Source: Paraburkholderia atlantica
Lineage (GTDB): Bacteria > Pseudomonadota > Gammaproteobacteria > Burkholderiales > Burkholderiaceae
DNA length: 64,000 nucleotides
Direction: 5' to 3'
Assembly: GCF_009362785.1 (NCBI RefSeq)
Contig: NZ_WHNQ01000005.1
Span: forward strand, 62,001-126,000
Shown: one piece after another, positions 28,490 to 38,199 of the stretch
Layout: each line of letters starts with the position of its first letter
Numbering within the stretch: the stretch's first letter is position 1
The notes under the pieces: generated by a model
Told to the model about the DNA's origin: nothing
Seen by the model: only the letters and a program-made list of their open reading frames with translations
Databases searched by the model: none
Made by a program: the position numbers and the translations under genes

Positions 28490-28789
28490 ATGGCTCTGAC
28501 CCTGACCGATGTAAAACGCATCGCGCATCTCGCGCGGCTCGAACTGGCCGATTCCGAAGCCGAGCACACGCGTGCCCAGCTCAATGATTTTTTCGGCCTC
28601 GTCGAGCAGATGCAGGCGGTCGATACCACCGGCATCGCGCCGCTTGCTCACCCGATCGAGCAGATCGAAGACGTCGCGCTGCGTCTGCGTGACGACGCCG
28701 TCACCGAGACGGTCGAGCGCGAGGCTTTTCAGCGCCCCGCGCCGGCCGTTCAGGACGGCTTGTACCTCGTGCCGAAGGTGATCGAATAA
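28490..28789 (+). CDS. gatC: Asp/Glu-tRNA amidotransferase subunit C
   Basis: The small stabilising subunit of GatCAB, which amidates misacylated Glu-tRNAGln and/or Asp-tRNAAsn. The 99-aa protein has the family pattern [28 protein letters not shown] and APLAHP with a C-terminal [15 protein letters not shown] 28490 is chosen over an upstream in-frame start for length. gatA follows after 159 bp. Confidence 0.95.
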   Translation: MALTLTDVKRIAHLARLELADSEAEHTRAQLNDFFGLVEQMQAVDTTGIAPLAHPIEQIEDVALRLRDDAVTETVEREAFQRPAPAVQDGLYLVPKVIE

Positions 28790-28905
28790 GACCCGCCGGG
28801 CAGACTCCCGGCCTGGCGTCGGCGCGAGCCTTTCGTGCCGCAGTCGCGCGGCGTCGCCGCGAACCTTGCCGGGCCGGTCTGCCGACGGGCAACCGAACGC
28901 CTCCA

Positions 28906-28927
28906 CGGCAGCGTGACCACGCTGCCG
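28906..28927 (+). other. Hairpin before gatA
   Basis: CGGCAGCGTG (28906-28915) / CACGCTGCCG (28918-28927) form a 10-bp perfect stem 21 bp before the gatA start, in the gatC-gatA gap. There is no T-run, so it is more likely an mRNA processing or translation element than a terminator. Confidence 0.4.
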
Positions 28928-28948
28928 CGCTTTCCAGGATAAAACGCA

Positions 28949-30436
28949 ATGCATGAAAAAAGTTTGACCGAACTGCGCGCCGCGCTCGCGGCCAAGGAAT
29001 GCTCCGCAGTCGAACTGGCGCAGCTGTACCTGAAGCGGATCGACGCGGCCAACAGCCTGAACGCGTTCATTCAGGTCGATCCCGAACTGACGCTCGCGCA
29101 GGCGAAAGCCGCCGACGCGCTGCTGCACACCGGTCACGCCGGCCCGCTCGTCGGCCTGCCGATCGCGCACAAGGACGTGTTCGTCACGAAGGGCTGGCGC
29201 TCCACCGCCGGCTCGAAGATGCTCGCGAACTACGAAAGCCCTTTCGACGCGACCGTGGTCGCGCGTCTGCAGAATGCCGGCATGGTGTGCGTGGGCAAGA
29301 CCAATATGGACGAGTTCGCGATGGGCTCGTCCAACGAGAATTCGTACTTTGGCGCCGTGCAGAATCCGTGGGACCGCAAGGCCGTGCCGGGCGGTTCGTC
29401 GGGTGGCTCGGCGGCCGCCGTGGCCGCGCGTCTCGCGCCCGCCGCGACCGGCACCGACACCGGCGGCTCGATCCGTCAGCCGGCGTCGTTCTCGGGCATC
29501 ACCGGCATCAAGCCGACGTACGGCCGCGTGTCGCGCTACGGCATGATCGCGTTCGCGTCGTCGCTCGATCAGGGCGGCCCGATGGCGCAAAGCGCCGCGG
29601 ACTGCGCGACGCTGCTCAACGCGATGGCCGGCTTCGACGAGCGTGACTCGACGAGCCTGTCGCACGAGCACGAGGACTACACGCGCTACCTCGGCAAGTC
29701 GTGGCGGGACGGCGGCGCAGAGAAACCGCTCGCCGGCCTGCGCATCGGCCTGCCGAAGGAGTACTTCGGCGCCGGTCTCGCCGACGACGTGCGTGCGTCG
29801 ATCGATGCCGCGTTGAAGCAGTACGAAGCGCTCGGCGCGACGCTCGTCGAGGTGTCGCTGCCGAAAACCGAACTGTCGATCCCGGTCTACTACGTGATCG
29901 CGCCGGCCGAAGCCTCGTCGAACCTGTCGCGTTTCGACGGCGTGCGCTTCGGCCATCGCGCGGCCGAGTACCGCGATCTGCTCGACATGTACAAGAAGTC
30001 GCGCGCCGAAGGCTTCGGCCCGGAAGTGAAGCGCCGCATTCTGGTCGGCACCTACGTGCTGTCGCACGGCTACTACGACGCGTACTACCTGCAGGCGCAG
30101 AAGATCCGCCGCATCATCGCGCAGGACTTCCAGGAAGCGTTCAAGCAGTGCGACGTGATCATGGGACCGGTCGCGCCGTCGGTGGCATGGGACATCGGCG
30201 CCAAGGGCGACGATCCGGTGCAGATGTATCTGGCCGACATCTACACGCTGTCGGTGAGCCTCGCCGGTTTGCCGGGCATGAGCGTACCGTGCGGTTTCGG
30301 CGCGGGCGCGAATGCGCAGCGTCCGGTCGGTCTGCAGATCATCGGCAACTATTTCAATGAAGCCCGGATGCTGCAGGTGGCCGACGCGTTCCAGCGCGCC
30401 ACCGACTGGCACCGTCAGGCACCGGCAGGAGTGTGA
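28949..30436 (+). CDS. gatA: Asp/Glu-tRNA amidotransferase subunit A
   Basis: The amidase subunit, which releases ammonia from glutamine for transfer to the tRNA-bound amino acid by GatB. The 495-aa protein belongs to the amidase-signature family with the catalytic triad K75 (IAHKDVF), S150 ([14 protein letters not shown]) and S174 ([13 protein letters not shown]). Start ATG 28949 has AGGAT at suitable spacing. The stop lies 5 bp before the gatB start. Confidence 0.97.
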   Translation: MHEKSLTELRAALAAKECSAVELAQLYLKRIDAANSLNAFIQVDPELTLAQAKAADALLHTGHAGPLVGLPIAHKDVFVTKGWRSTAGSKMLANYESPFDATVVARLQNAGMVCVGKTNMDEFAMGSSNENSYFGAVQNPWDRKAVPGGSSGGSAAAVAARLAPAATGTDTGGSIRQPASFSGITGIKPTYGRVSRYGMIAFASSLDQGGPMAQSAADCATLLNAMAGFDERDSTSLSHEHEDYTRYLGKSWRDGGAEKPLAGLRIGLPKEYFGAGLADDVRASIDAALKQYEALGATLVEVSLPKTELSIPVYYVIAPAEASSNLSRFDGVRFGHRAAEYRDLLDMYKKSRAEGFGPEVKRRILVGTYVLSHGYYDAYYLQAQKIRRIIAQDFQEAFKQCDVIMGPVAPSVAWDIGAKGDDPVQMYLADIYTLSVSLAGLPGMSVPCGFGAGANAQRPVGLQIIGNYFNEARMLQVADAFQRATDWHRQAPAGV

Positions 30437-30441
30437 GCACC

Positions 30442-31917
30442 ATGACCAAACAATGGGAAGTCGTGATCGGTCTGGAGACCCACACGCAGTTGTCGACGCA
30501 TTCGAAAATCTTCTCGGGCACCGCGACGCAATTCGGCGCCGCACCGAACACGCAGGCAAGCCCCGTCGATCTGGCCTTGCCCGGCACGCTGCCGGTGATG
30601 AACCGCGGCGCGGTCGAACGCGCCATTCAATTCGGCCTCGCGATCGGTGCAACGGTTGCGCCGCGTAGCATCTTCGCGCGCAAGAATTACTTCTACCCCG
30701 ATCTGCCGAAGGGCTATCAGATCAGCCAGTACGAAATCCCGGTCGTGCAGGGCGGTCAGGTGACGATCCAGGTGCCGGCCAATGAAAAGGCGGGCAAGGA
30801 AGCGTACGAGAAAACCATCAATCTGACGCGCGCTCACCTCGAGGAAGACGCGGGCAAGTCGCTGCACGAAGACTTCGCTGGCATGACCGGCATCGACCTG
30901 AATCGTGCCGGCACGCCGCTGCTCGAAATCGTCACCGAGCCGGAAATGCGCAGCGCGGCCGAGGCCGTTGCCTACGCGAAGTCGCTGCACACGCTCGTCG
31001 TGTGGCTCGGGATTTGCGACGGCAATATGCAGGAAGGCTCGTTCCGCTGCGATGCGAACGTGTCGGTGCGTCCGCTTGGTCAGAAAGAATTCGGCACGCG
31101 CGCCGAGATCAAGAATCTGAACTCGTTCCGCTTTCTTGAAGAAGCGATCCAGTACGAAGTGCGTCGCCAGATCGAGCTGATCGAAGACGGTGGCACGGTG
31201 GTGCAGGAAACGCGTCTGTACGATCCGGACAAGCGCGAAACGCGCTCGATGCGCAGCAAGGAAGACGCGCACGACTACCGCTATTTCCCCGACCCCGACC
31301 TGATGCCGCTCGTGATCGACGCCGCGTGGGTCGAGCGCGTGAGGAGCGAGATGCCGGAGCTGCCGGAAGCGATCCAGCGGCGCTTCGTGTCGCAGTACGG
31401 CCTCACGCCGTACGACGCGAACGTGCTGACCTCGAGCAAGGCGACGGCCGCTTACTACGAAGCGGTGATCGCGAAGGTCGGTGAGGCGAACGCGAAGGTC
31501 GCGGCGAACTGGGTGATGGGCGAAGTGTCGTCGCAACTCAATCGCGAAGGCCTCGACATTGCCGCGTGCCCGGTCTCGGCCGCGCAGCTCGCACTGGTGC
31601 TGCAGCGCATTGCCGACGGCACGATCTCGAACAAGATCGCGAAGGAAATCTTCCTCGCGATCTGGGAAGAGAAGGCCACCGACGAAGCCGCCGCCGATCG
31701 CATCATCGAGGCGAAGGGCCTGAAGCAGATTTCGGACACCGGCGCGCTCGAAGCGATCATCGACGAAGTGCTCGCCGCGAACCAGAAGTCGGTCGACGAA
31801 TATCGTGCCGGCAAGGAAAAGGCGTTCAACGCGCTGATCGGCCAGGCGATGAAAGCAACCAAGGGTAAGGCCAACCCTGCTCAGGTCAATGAATTGCTGA
31901 AGAAGAAGTTGTCCTGA
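30442..31917 (+). CDS. gatB: Asp/Glu-tRNA amidotransferase subunit B
   Basis: The kinase/transamidase subunit that phosphorylates the misacylated tRNA side chain and binds tRNA. The 491-aa protein begins [19 protein letters not shown], contains the GatB catalytic core ([41 protein letters not shown]), and ends in the helical YqeY-like tail domain. ATG 30442 behind AGGAG (30427-30431) is preferred over an overlapping GTG at 30433, which has almost no spacing from that site. A terminator follows, closing the gatCAB unit. Confidence 0.97.
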   Translation: MTKQWEVVIGLETHTQLSTHSKIFSGTATQFGAAPNTQASPVDLALPGTLPVMNRGAVERAIQFGLAIGATVAPRSIFARKNYFYPDLPKGYQISQYEIPVVQGGQVTIQVPANEKAGKEAYEKTINLTRAHLEEDAGKSLHEDFAGMTGIDLNRAGTPLLEIVTEPEMRSAAEAVAYAKSLHTLVVWLGICDGNMQEGSFRCDANVSVRPLGQKEFGTRAEIKNLNSFRFLEEAIQYEVRRQIELIEDGGTVVQETRLYDPDKRETRSMRSKEDAHDYRYFPDPDLMPLVIDAAWVERVRSEMPELPEAIQRRFVSQYGLTPYDANVLTSSKATAAYYEAVIAKVGEANAKVAANWVMGEVSSQLNREGLDIAACPVSAAQLALVLQRIADGTISNKIAKEIFLAIWEEKATDEAAADRIIEAKGLKQISDTGALEAIIDEVLAANQKSVDEYRAGKEKAFNALIGQAMKATKGKANPAQVNELLKKKLS

Positions 31918-31934
31918 GTTGAAGTGCCGCGGCC

Positions 31935-31950
31935 GGGCGTGATCACGCCC
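31935..31950. repeat. 16-bp perfect palindrome after gatB
   Basis: GGGCGTGA-TCACGCCC without a loop lies between the gatB stop and its terminator. It could stabilise the mRNA end; no other role is evident. Confidence 0.35.
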
Positions 31951-31958
31951 GCGTCACA

Positions 31959-31998
31959 CGGGCCGTTGCCGGATCGAAGCAGGGCAACGGCCCGTTTT
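31959..31998 (+). terminator. Rho-independent terminator of gatCAB
   Basis: A 12-bp perfect stem (CGGGCCGTTGCC 31959-31970 / GGCAACGGCCCG 31983-31994) with a 12-nt loop is followed by TTTTATTTT. Confidence 0.9.
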
Positions 31999-32026
31999 AT
32001 TTTGCGGACTCCCACGGAGTGTGTGC

Positions 32027-32866
32027 ATGACAAAGCATCCCGATCTCGACGATTTCCGCGTGCCGTACTTCGACGACGGCAAGAAAAGAAACCACTTCTC
32101 GCTCGACCATTTCGATCCGAAGGCGAAGCCGTTTTCGAGCGGCTCGAAAGACGCGGACCGCGCACGCTTGTCGGAAGTGGGCCTGCTGCTCGACAACCTG
32201 CAGGAGCGGCTGCACGCGCAGCGCAAGCGCCGCGTTCTGCTGGTGCTGCAAGGCATGGACACGAGCGGCAAGGACGGCACGATCCGCGCGGTGTTTCACG
32301 AAGTCGACCCGCTCGGTTTGCGCATCGTGCCGTTCAAGGCGCCGACGCCCGTCGAACTCGCGCACGACTTCCTGTGGCGCGTGCATTCGCAGGCACCCGC
32401 GGCCGGCGAGCTGACGATTTTCAATCGCAGTCACTACGAAGACCTGCTCGTGCCGACCGTGCAGGGCGAACTCGACGCCGACGCGTTCCAGCAGCGCTGC
32501 TGCCACATCCGTCAGTTCGAGCAGTTGCTCGCCTACAGCGGCGCGACGATCCTCAAGTGCATGCTGCACATTTCGAAGGACGAGCAGCGTGTGCGTTTGC
32601 AGGAGCGCATCGACGACCCGCTGAAGCACTGGAAATTCGACGTGTCGGATCTGGAAGCGCGCAAGCAGTGGGACGCGTATCAGAACGCGTATCGCGACGC
32701 GCTGGCTGCGACGTCGACCGAATACGCGCCGTGGTATGTGATTCCGGCCGACTCGAAGACGCATCGCAACGTGATGGTCGCCGAACTGCTGCTGCGCACG
32801 CTCAATGAGCTGAAGCTCGAATATCCGCCAGCCAAGGAATCGCTGAAGGGCGTCAAGGTCGAGTGA
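32027..32866 (+). CDS. ppk2: Polyphosphate kinase 2, class III type
   Basis: Transfers phosphate between polyphosphate and nucleotides. The 279-aa protein has Walker A GMDTSGKDGT (76-85), the Walker B-like FNRSHYEDLL (132-141), and a lid with ISKDEQRVRLQERIDDP. The pattern WRVHxQxPxxGELxIFNRSHYED and TSTEYAPWYVIPA match the class III enzymes such as that of Meiothermus, which phosphorylate both AMP and ADP. ATG 32027 lies behind GGAG with 7-nt spacing. It follows the gatB terminator and precedes xth by 52 bp. Substrate range is inferred from family. Confidence 0.92.
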   Translation: MTKHPDLDDFRVPYFDDGKKRNHFSLDHFDPKAKPFSSGSKDADRARLSEVGLLLDNLQERLHAQRKRRVLLVLQGMDTSGKDGTIRAVFHEVDPLGLRIVPFKAPTPVELAHDFLWRVHSQAPAAGELTIFNRSHYEDLLVPTVQGELDADAFQQRCCHIRQFEQLLAYSGATILKCMLHISKDEQRVRLQERIDDPLKHWKFDVSDLEARKQWDAYQNAYRDALAATSTEYAPWYVIPADSKTHRNVMVAELLLRTLNELKLEYPPAKESLKGVKVE

Positions 32867-32918
32867 ACGCGGCCTCGCCCTTTGGCTTTAGAAACGAATC
32901 GAACAAAAGAGGAACGAC

Positions 32919-33698
32919 ATGTTGCGTGTGATTACCGCCAACCTCAATGGCATCCGCTCGGCGGCGAAGAAGGGCTTTTTCGAATGGTTCGGCGAACAAG
33001 GAGCCGACGTGCTATGCGTGCAGGAAATCAAATGCTCGCAAGACGACATGACGCCGGAGTTCATGGCGCCGCACGATTTCACCGGCTATTTTCAGCATGC
33101 GGTGAAGAAGGGGTACAGCGGCGCGGGCGTCTATACGCGTCATGAGCCGGACGAAGTGGTGATCGGCTTCGGCAGCGAGGAGTTCGATCCGGAAGGGCGT
33201 TATGTCGAGCTGCGTTTCGGTAAGTTGTCGGTGGTTTCGGTGTACGTGCCGTCGGGGTCGAGCGGCGACGAGCGCCAGCAGGCCAAGTTCCGCTTCATGG
33301 ACGAGTTCATGCCGCATCTCGCCGAGCTGGCGAAGGAACGCGAGGTGATCGTGTGCGGCGACGTGAACATCGTGCACAAGGAAATCGACATCAAGAACTG
33401 GAAGAGCAACCAGAAGAATTCGGGCTGCTTGCCCGAAGAGCGCGCGTGGCTCGACAAACTGTTCGACGAAGTCGGCTATGTGGATGTGTTCCGCACGCTC
33501 GACCAGCGGCCCGAGCAGTACACGTGGTGGAGCAATCGCGGTCAGGCGTATGCGAAGAACGTCGGGTGGCGGATCGATTACCAGATCGCGACGCCGGGCA
33601 TCGCAAGCAAGGCGAAGCGCACCGACGTGTTCCGCGACATCAAGTTCAGCGACCATGCGCCGCTGACCGTCGACTACGACCACAAGGTCAAAAAGTAA
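32919..33698 (+). CDS. xth: Exodeoxyribonuclease III (AP endonuclease)
   Basis: Cleaves DNA at abasic sites and has 3'-exonuclease activity in base-excision repair. The 259-aa EEP-fold protein has NLNGIRSA, the metal-binding Glu in VQEIKCS, GDVNIVHKEIDIKNW (Asp/Asn) and the C-terminal SDHAPLTVDY (catalytic Asp-His). It begins at ATG 32919 behind GAGG. It may be cotranscribed with ppk2. A hairpin without U-tract follows in the convergent gap. Confidence 0.95.
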   Translation: MLRVITANLNGIRSAAKKGFFEWFGEQGADVLCVQEIKCSQDDMTPEFMAPHDFTGYFQHAVKKGYSGAGVYTRHEPDEVVIGFGSEEFDPEGRYVELRFGKLSVVSVYVPSGSSGDERQQAKFRFMDEFMPHLAELAKEREVIVCGDVNIVHKEIDIKNWKSNQKNSGCLPEERAWLDKLFDEVGYVDVFRTLDQRPEQYTWWSNRGQAYAKNVGWRIDYQIATPGIASKAKRTDVFRDIKFSDHAPLTVDYDHKVKK

Positions 33699-33705
33699 GC
33701 CTACC

Positions 33706-33733
33706 GGCCGCGGCGCGTTGCAGCGCCGTGGCC
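33706..33733. other. Hairpin in the convergent xth/M48 gap
   Basis: GGCCGCGGCGC (33706-33716) pairs with GCGCCGTGGCC (33723-33733) with one imperfect pair and a 6-nt loop. Position between two convergent stops suits a shared terminator, but no T-run is present on either side. Confidence 0.4.
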
Positions 33734-33759
33734 CGCTAGCGGTCGATAGAGGCGGGGCG

Positions 33760-35043
33760 TCAGTCGCGCGCCGTCTTGCGGGTCGGCCGGCCGATGCCCG
33801 CGTAATCGGGCAATTCGTCGACGCTCCTGCCGATTGCCTTCGCGTACAGCGACAGCATGTCCGGCAGCCGCTTGATGATGTCGTCGCGGCGCGCCGCTGT
33901 GAACGGGTGCACGTAGATGAAGCCCTGCTCGCGATTGCCGCGCGTCGCCTGCGCGAGCTTGTCCCACAGCGTGACCGCCGCGCGCGGATCGAAGCCGGCG
34001 CGCGACGCGATATCGCTGCCGATCACGTCGGCTTCGGTTTCGTCGGTGCTCTCGTACTTCATTTCCAGCAGACGCGAACCGATGCCGAGCGGCGCCATGC
34101 CCAGATCGGCGAGGCCGAACAATTGCGGGATCGTGCCGGACGAATCGAGCTGGCTCGCCTGCAACTGACCGAGCCGCATGCGCGCGTGCTCGCGCAACGC
34201 GTGCGCGATCTCGTGGCCAATCAGCATAGCGACCTCGTTGTCGTTCAGGCGCACGCGATCGAGTATCCCGCTATAGACGACGATCTTGCCGCCCGGCAGG
34301 CAGTACATGCGGATGTCGTTCGAGCGCACCACCGCGACTTCCCACTTCCAGCCCTTGGCTCGCTCGTTCCATTTCAGCGAGTACGGGATCATCCGGTCGA
34401 TGATCGAGCGTACGCGCGTCACGCGCGCGTCCGTGTCGCCGTACAGGCGGTTCGCGTGGCTGGCACCGTAGACGATCTGGCTGAACTCCTCGGCGGCCTG
34501 CGCCTCGAGCATCGACGACGGGATCAGGTTGCGAAACACCATGTAGCCGCCGTAGCGCAGTTGCGGGCTCACGTAGTAGGGCGGCGGGACGGCTGCGGGG
34601 GCCGACGCGCCGGCGGGCGCTTTGGCGGCGGCGGGCGGTTGCGCGGACTGCGGCGCGGAGCCGGAGGCAGCGGCGCTCGGAGCGCTGCCGCTAGCGCTGG
34701 GCGAACTCGGAGCGTTGGCGCCGGTGCTGTTGTTCGCGCCGGGGTTGCCGCCGCCGGTGCCGCTGTTGCCGGCCGCGGCCGAGGTCGCGTTTTCCGCGCT
34801 GGCGCCGCTTGTCGCGGACTTGGCCGCAGGCGTCGGGGCCGGGTTGGCTGTCGCACCGCTCGTGGTCGCGGCGGCGGCGGCCGGCGCGGGCGCTTGCGCG
34901 CCGCTCACAGGGCTCGCGCCGGTCGCCGGCGTGCCGGCCGCATGGGCGCCCATCGGCATCGCCAGCGCGACGCTCGCGCAGCCGAGCACGCCTACGGCGC
35001 TGAGTGCGGTGCGGCGCGCGCGGGTCGGAAACGGTACTTTCAC
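33760..35043 (-). CDS. Exported M48-family metalloprotease
   Basis: A 427-aa zinc protease of the M48 family related to the LoiP/YggG group. It has a signal peptide (about 1-35, cleavage near GAHAAG), an Ala/Gly/Ser/Pro low-complexity linker of about 110 residues, then the protease domain with HEIAH (277-281) and the third-ligand region ETEADVIGSD. No TPR domain of the BepA type is seen. The start is GTG 35043, behind GGAGGG with 7-nt spacing, and it overlaps the stop of the AmpG-like gene by 4 bp (GTGA). The same frame stays open far upstream, but that part lies antiparallel in frame to ampG and is not real. Probably periplasmic; substrates unknown. Confidence 0.88.
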   Translation of the reverse strand: MKVPFPTRARRTALSAVGVLGCASVALAMPMGAHAAGTPATGASPVSGAQAPAPAAAAATTSGATANPAPTPAAKSATSGASAENATSAAAGNSGTGGGNPGANNSTGANAPSSPSASGSAPSAAASGSAPQSAQPPAAAKAPAGASAPAAVPPPYYVSPQLRYGGYMVFRNLIPSSMLEAQAAEEFSQIVYGASHANRLYGDTDARVTRVRSIIDRMIPYSLKWNERAKGWKWEVAVVRSNDIRMYCLPGGKIVVYSGILDRVRLNDNEVAMLIGHEIAHALREHARMRLGQLQASQLDSSGTIPQLFGLADLGMAPLGIGSRLLEMKYESTDETEADVIGSDIASRAGFDPRAAVTLWDKLAQATRGNREQGFIYVHPFTAARRDDIIKRLPDMLSLYAKAIGRSVDELPDYAGIGRPTRKTARD

Positions 35044-36434
35044 GACCGGTCCCTCCACGGCGCGATACGCACCAGCAGCAGCATGCCTGGCACCGCGAGC
35101 GCGGTACAGAGGATGAAGTAGTCGAACCAGCCGATCCGCGCGACCACAAAGCCGCTCGCCGCCGACGCGAGCGTGCGCGGCACCGACGCGAGGCTCGTGA
35201 ACAGCGCGAACTGCGTCGCTGTGTAGCGCGGGTCGGTGGTGCTCGCGATATATGCGGTGAATGCGGCCATCGTCAGACCGGTGGCGAAGGTCTCGAAGCC
35301 GTACACGAGCGCGAGCGCGACCGAGCGCGGATCGAGCTGCACGCTCCAGTCGATGCCGACCAACGACAGCAACTTCGTCGTCCCCTGGCTCAGGGCGACG
35401 GCGATGTTGTAAATCGCGGCGAGTCCGGGCGAATCCGGGCCGAGATGCGCGAGCCACGCGAAGCCGAGCGTCGACACCATCTGCAGCAAACCGAAGATCC
35501 ACAAGCCGCGGCCGATGCCGATTCTCATCAGCCAGATGCCGCCGACGATGCCGCCCGCGAGACTCGCGCCGAATGCCGTGGTCTTCGCGATCACGCCGAT
35601 CTGCGTGCGCGAAAAACCGATGTCGAGGAAGAACGACGTGGACAGCGTGGTCGCCATCGTATCGCCGAGCTTGTACAGAAAGATGAAGCCGAGCACGAAG
35701 AGGGCACCGCGCCAGCCGTCTCGCTGAATGAATTCCCTGAACGGCTCGACGATTGCCTCGCGCAGATTCTTCGGCGGCTGGCCGTGCACCTCGGGTTCGC
35801 GCACGACCAGCGTCATCAGAACGCCCGGCAGCATGAACGCGGCCGTCACGATGAACACCGTGCTCCACGGCAGATGATCGGACAAAATCAGCGCGAGCGA
35901 ACCGGGCACGAGCGCCGCGATCTTGTACGCGTTCACGTGCACCGCGTTGCCGAGGCCCTGCTGCGTGTCGCTGAGCAATTCACGCCGGTACGCGTCGATC
36001 ACGATGTCGGAGCTCGCGCCGAAGAATGCGACCAGAGCGGTCAGCGCGGCGACACTCCAGATCGATTCGCGCGGCGACACGAAGCCGAGCGTCGCCATCG
36101 CGCCGGCCACGAGCAATTGCGTGACCAGCATCCAGCCGCGCCGTCGGCCGGGCCGCCAACCGGGCACGCGCGGCACGTAGCGGTCCATCAGCGGTGCCCA
36201 GACGAATTTCCAGGTATACGGAAACTGGATCAGCGCGAACAGGCCGATTTCCTTCAGATTGACGCCTTCCGAGCGCAGCCACGCCTGCACGAGGTAGACG
36301 AGCGTAAACAGCGGCAATCCCGACGTGAAGCCGAGAAAGACGCAAATCAGCATGCGCGTATTCAAAAACGCGCGCCAGCCGGGATGTTCTTCGTGAGCGG
36401 TAAGTGCGGGCGCCTCGTGCGGCGGGTTCGACAT
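35040..36434 (-). CDS. ampG: AmpG-type muropeptide MFS transporter
   Basis: A 464-aa major-facilitator permease of the AmpG group, which imports GlcNAc-anhydroMurNAc peptides released during cell-wall turnover. AmpG hallmarks are present near the start: LGFTSGLPLFTLVYLVQAWLR... IGLFALIQFPYTWKFVWAPLMDRY, then about 12 to 14 membrane segments. It lies 14 bp after metW and is translationally coupled to the M48 protease, so it may be transcribed from the metX promoter. Peptidoglycan recycling matters for beta-lactamase induction in related bacteria; no ampR or bla is seen here. Confidence 0.9.
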   Translation of the reverse strand: MSNPPHEAPALTAHEEHPGWRAFLNTRMLICVFLGFTSGLPLFTLVYLVQAWLRSEGVNLKEIGLFALIQFPYTWKFVWAPLMDRYVPRVPGWRPGRRRGWMLVTQLLVAGAMATLGFVSPRESIWSVAALTALVAFFGASSDIVIDAYRRELLSDTQQGLGNAVHVNAYKIAALVPGSLALILSDHLPWSTVFIVTAAFMLPGVLMTLVVREPEVHGQPPKNLREAIVEPFREFIQRDGWRGALFVLGFIFLYKLGDTMATTLSTSFFLDIGFSRTQIGVIAKTTAFGASLAGGIVGGIWLMRIGIGRGLWIFGLLQMVSTLGFAWLAHLGPDSPGLAAIYNIAVALSQGTTKLLSLVGIDWSVQLDPRSVALALVYGFETFATGLTMAAFTAYIASTTDPRYTATQFALFTSLASVPRTLASAASGFVVARIGWFDYFILCTALAVPGMLLLVRIAPWRDRS

Positions 36435-36448
36435 GTGGATAACTGAGG

Positions 36449-37057
36449 TTAGCTTTTCTTGACGCGATAGACCGCAAGACTACCACGCCAGTTCACGCCC
36501 CACCGCACCACCTGTCCGTCGTGCAGCACGACACGATCGAGAATTTCGATGCCGACTTCGGGGGCAAGCGCTTCGAAGTCCTTGATCGTCAGCACGCGCA
36601 CGTTCGGCGTGTTGTGCCATTGATAAGGCAGCGACTTCGACACCGGCATGCGCCCCTGCAGCACCGACAGCCGATGCGCCCAGTAGCCGAAATTCGGAAA
36701 CGACACGATGCATTGCTTGCCGACGCGCACCGTCTCGCGCAGGATCGCCGCGGTCTGATGAATGGTCTGCAGCGTCTGCGACAGCACCGCGAAATCGAAG
36801 CTGCCGTCTTCGAACAGGCGCAGGCCGTCTTCGAGATTCTGCTGGATCACATTGACGCCGTTCTGCGTCGCGGCGAGCACGCCGGCGTCGTTGATCTCGA
36901 TGCCGTAGCCCTGCACCTCCAGTTCCTCGTTCAGCAGCGACAGCAGCGAGCCGTCGCCGCAGCCGAGATCGAGCACGGTCGCGCGCGGTTCGACCCAGCG
37001 GGCGATCGCGCGGAAGTCCGGGCGCGATGCCAGGTAATCAAGTGCTCGCTGGTTCAT
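36449..37057 (-). CDS. metW: Methionine biosynthesis protein MetW
   Basis: A 202-aa class-I methyltransferase-fold protein with [15 protein letters not shown] as the SAM-binding motif and the MetW patterns [22 protein letters not shown] and [13 protein letters not shown]. MetW acts with MetX in homoserine acylation, probably by activating it; its own methyl acceptor is not known. Its start overlaps the metX stop by 4 bp (ATGA), so the two are coupled. Confidence 0.95.
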   Translation of the reverse strand: MNQRALDYLASRPDFRAIARWVEPRATVLDLGCGDGSLLSLLNEELEVQGYGIEINDAGVLAATQNGVNVIQQNLEDGLRLFEDGSFDFAVLSQTLQTIHQTAAILRETVRVGKQCIVSFPNFGYWAHRLSVLQGRMPVSKSLPYQWHNTPNVRVLTIKDFEALAPEVGIEILDRVVLHDGQVVRWGVNWRGSLAVYRVKKS

Positions 37058-38199
37058 GCGTTGACCTCGTTTGCAATGCGTTCGTAGTAGGCGCGCAGCA
37101 GGTTGTGATAGCGCGCGTCGTCGAGCAGGAAGGCGTCGTGGCCGTGCGGTGCGTCGATCTCCGCGTAGGTGACCGTGCGCTTGTGGTCGAGCAGCGCCTT
37201 CACCAGTTCGCGCGAGCGAGCCGGCGCGAAACGCCAGTCGGTCGAGAAGCTCGCGATCAGATACTTCGCGGTGGTGTGCTCGAGCGCGGCGGTCAGGTCG
37301 CCGTCGAAGGCCTTGGCCGGATCGAAGTAGTCGAGCGCGCGCGTGATCAGCAGGTAGGTGTTCGCGTCGAAGTAGTCGGCGAACTTGTCGCCCTGATAAC
37401 GCAGATACGATTCCACTTCGAATTCGACGTCGAAGCTGAAGTTGTAGTCATCGAGCGCGCCTTCCGCGCGACGCAGCGAGCGGCCGAATTTCTCGGCCAT
37501 ATCGTCGTCCGACAGATACGTGATGTGGCCGATCATCCGCGCGACGCGCAGGCCGCGTTTCGGCTTCACGCCGTGCGCGTAGTAGTTGCCGCCGTGGAAG
37601 TCGGGGTCCGACAGGATAGCCGAACGCGCGACTTCGTTGAACGCGATGTTCTGCGCGGACAGCTTCGGCGTCGACGCGATCACGATGCAATGCGCGATCC
37701 GCTCCGGATACATCATGCTCCACGCGAGCGCCTGCATGCCGCCGAGACTGCCGCCCATCACGGCGGCGAAGCGCGTGATGCCGAACGCGTCGGCGACGCG
37801 CGCTTGCGCGTTGACCCAGTCTTCGACGGTGACGACCGGAAACGTCGCGCCGTACGGCTTACCGGTGGCGGGGTCGATGCTCATCGGCCCGGTCGAGCCG
37901 AAGCAGGAGCCGAGGTTGTTCACGCCGATCACGAAAAATTTTTCGGTATCGAGCGGCTTGCCCGGGCCCACCATGTTGTCCCACCAGCCGATGTCCTTCG
38001 GATTGTCGGCATACACGCCCGCCACGTGATGCGATGCGTTCAGCGCGTGGCATACGAGCACCGCATTGCTGTGCGCGGCATTGAGCGTGCCGTAGGTCTC
38101 GACCATCAGGTCGTAGCCTGCGAGCGAGCTGCCGTTGCGCAATCGCAGCGGCTCGGTGAAATGCATTTTTTGGGGAGCGACGATGCCGATGGAGTCCAT
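37054..38199 (-). CDS. metX: Homoserine O-acyltransferase
   Basis: Activates homoserine with acetyl- or succinyl-CoA, the committed step of methionine synthesis. The 381-aa alpha/beta hydrolase has the triad S151 (GGSLGGMQ), D321 (FSTDWRF) and H354 (DAPHGHDAF). Proteobacterial MetX enzymes with a partner MetW are often succinyltransferases, so the acyl donor should not be assumed from the name. The gene heads metX-metW-ampG-M48 and has a promoter/operator-like element 95-130 bp upstream. Confidence 0.95.
   Translation of the reverse strand: MDSIGIVAPQKMHFTEPLRLRNGSSLAGYDLMVETYGTLNAAHSNAVLVCHALNASHHVAGVYADNPKDIGWWDNMVGPGKPLDTEKFFVIGVNNLGSCFGSTGPMSIDPATGKPYGATFPVVTVEDWVNAQARVADAFGITRFAAVMGGSLGGMQALAWSMMYPERIAHCIVIASTPKLSAQNIAFNEVARSAILSDPDFHGGNYYAHGVKPKRGLRVARMIGHITYLSDDDMAEKFGRSLRRAEGALDDYNFSFDVEFEVESYLRYQGDKFADYFDANTYLLITRALDYFDPAKAFDGDLTAALEHTTAKYLIASFSTDWRFAPARSRELVKALLDHKRTVTYAEIDAPHGHDAFLLDDARYHNLLRAYYERIANEVNA

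Noticed and set aside
33760..35868. A 702-codon reading of the M48 protease extended into ampG
   Set aside because: The first 275 codons lie within ampG in another frame and resemble nothing; GTG 35043 with GGAGGG and a signal peptide right after it marks the true start.
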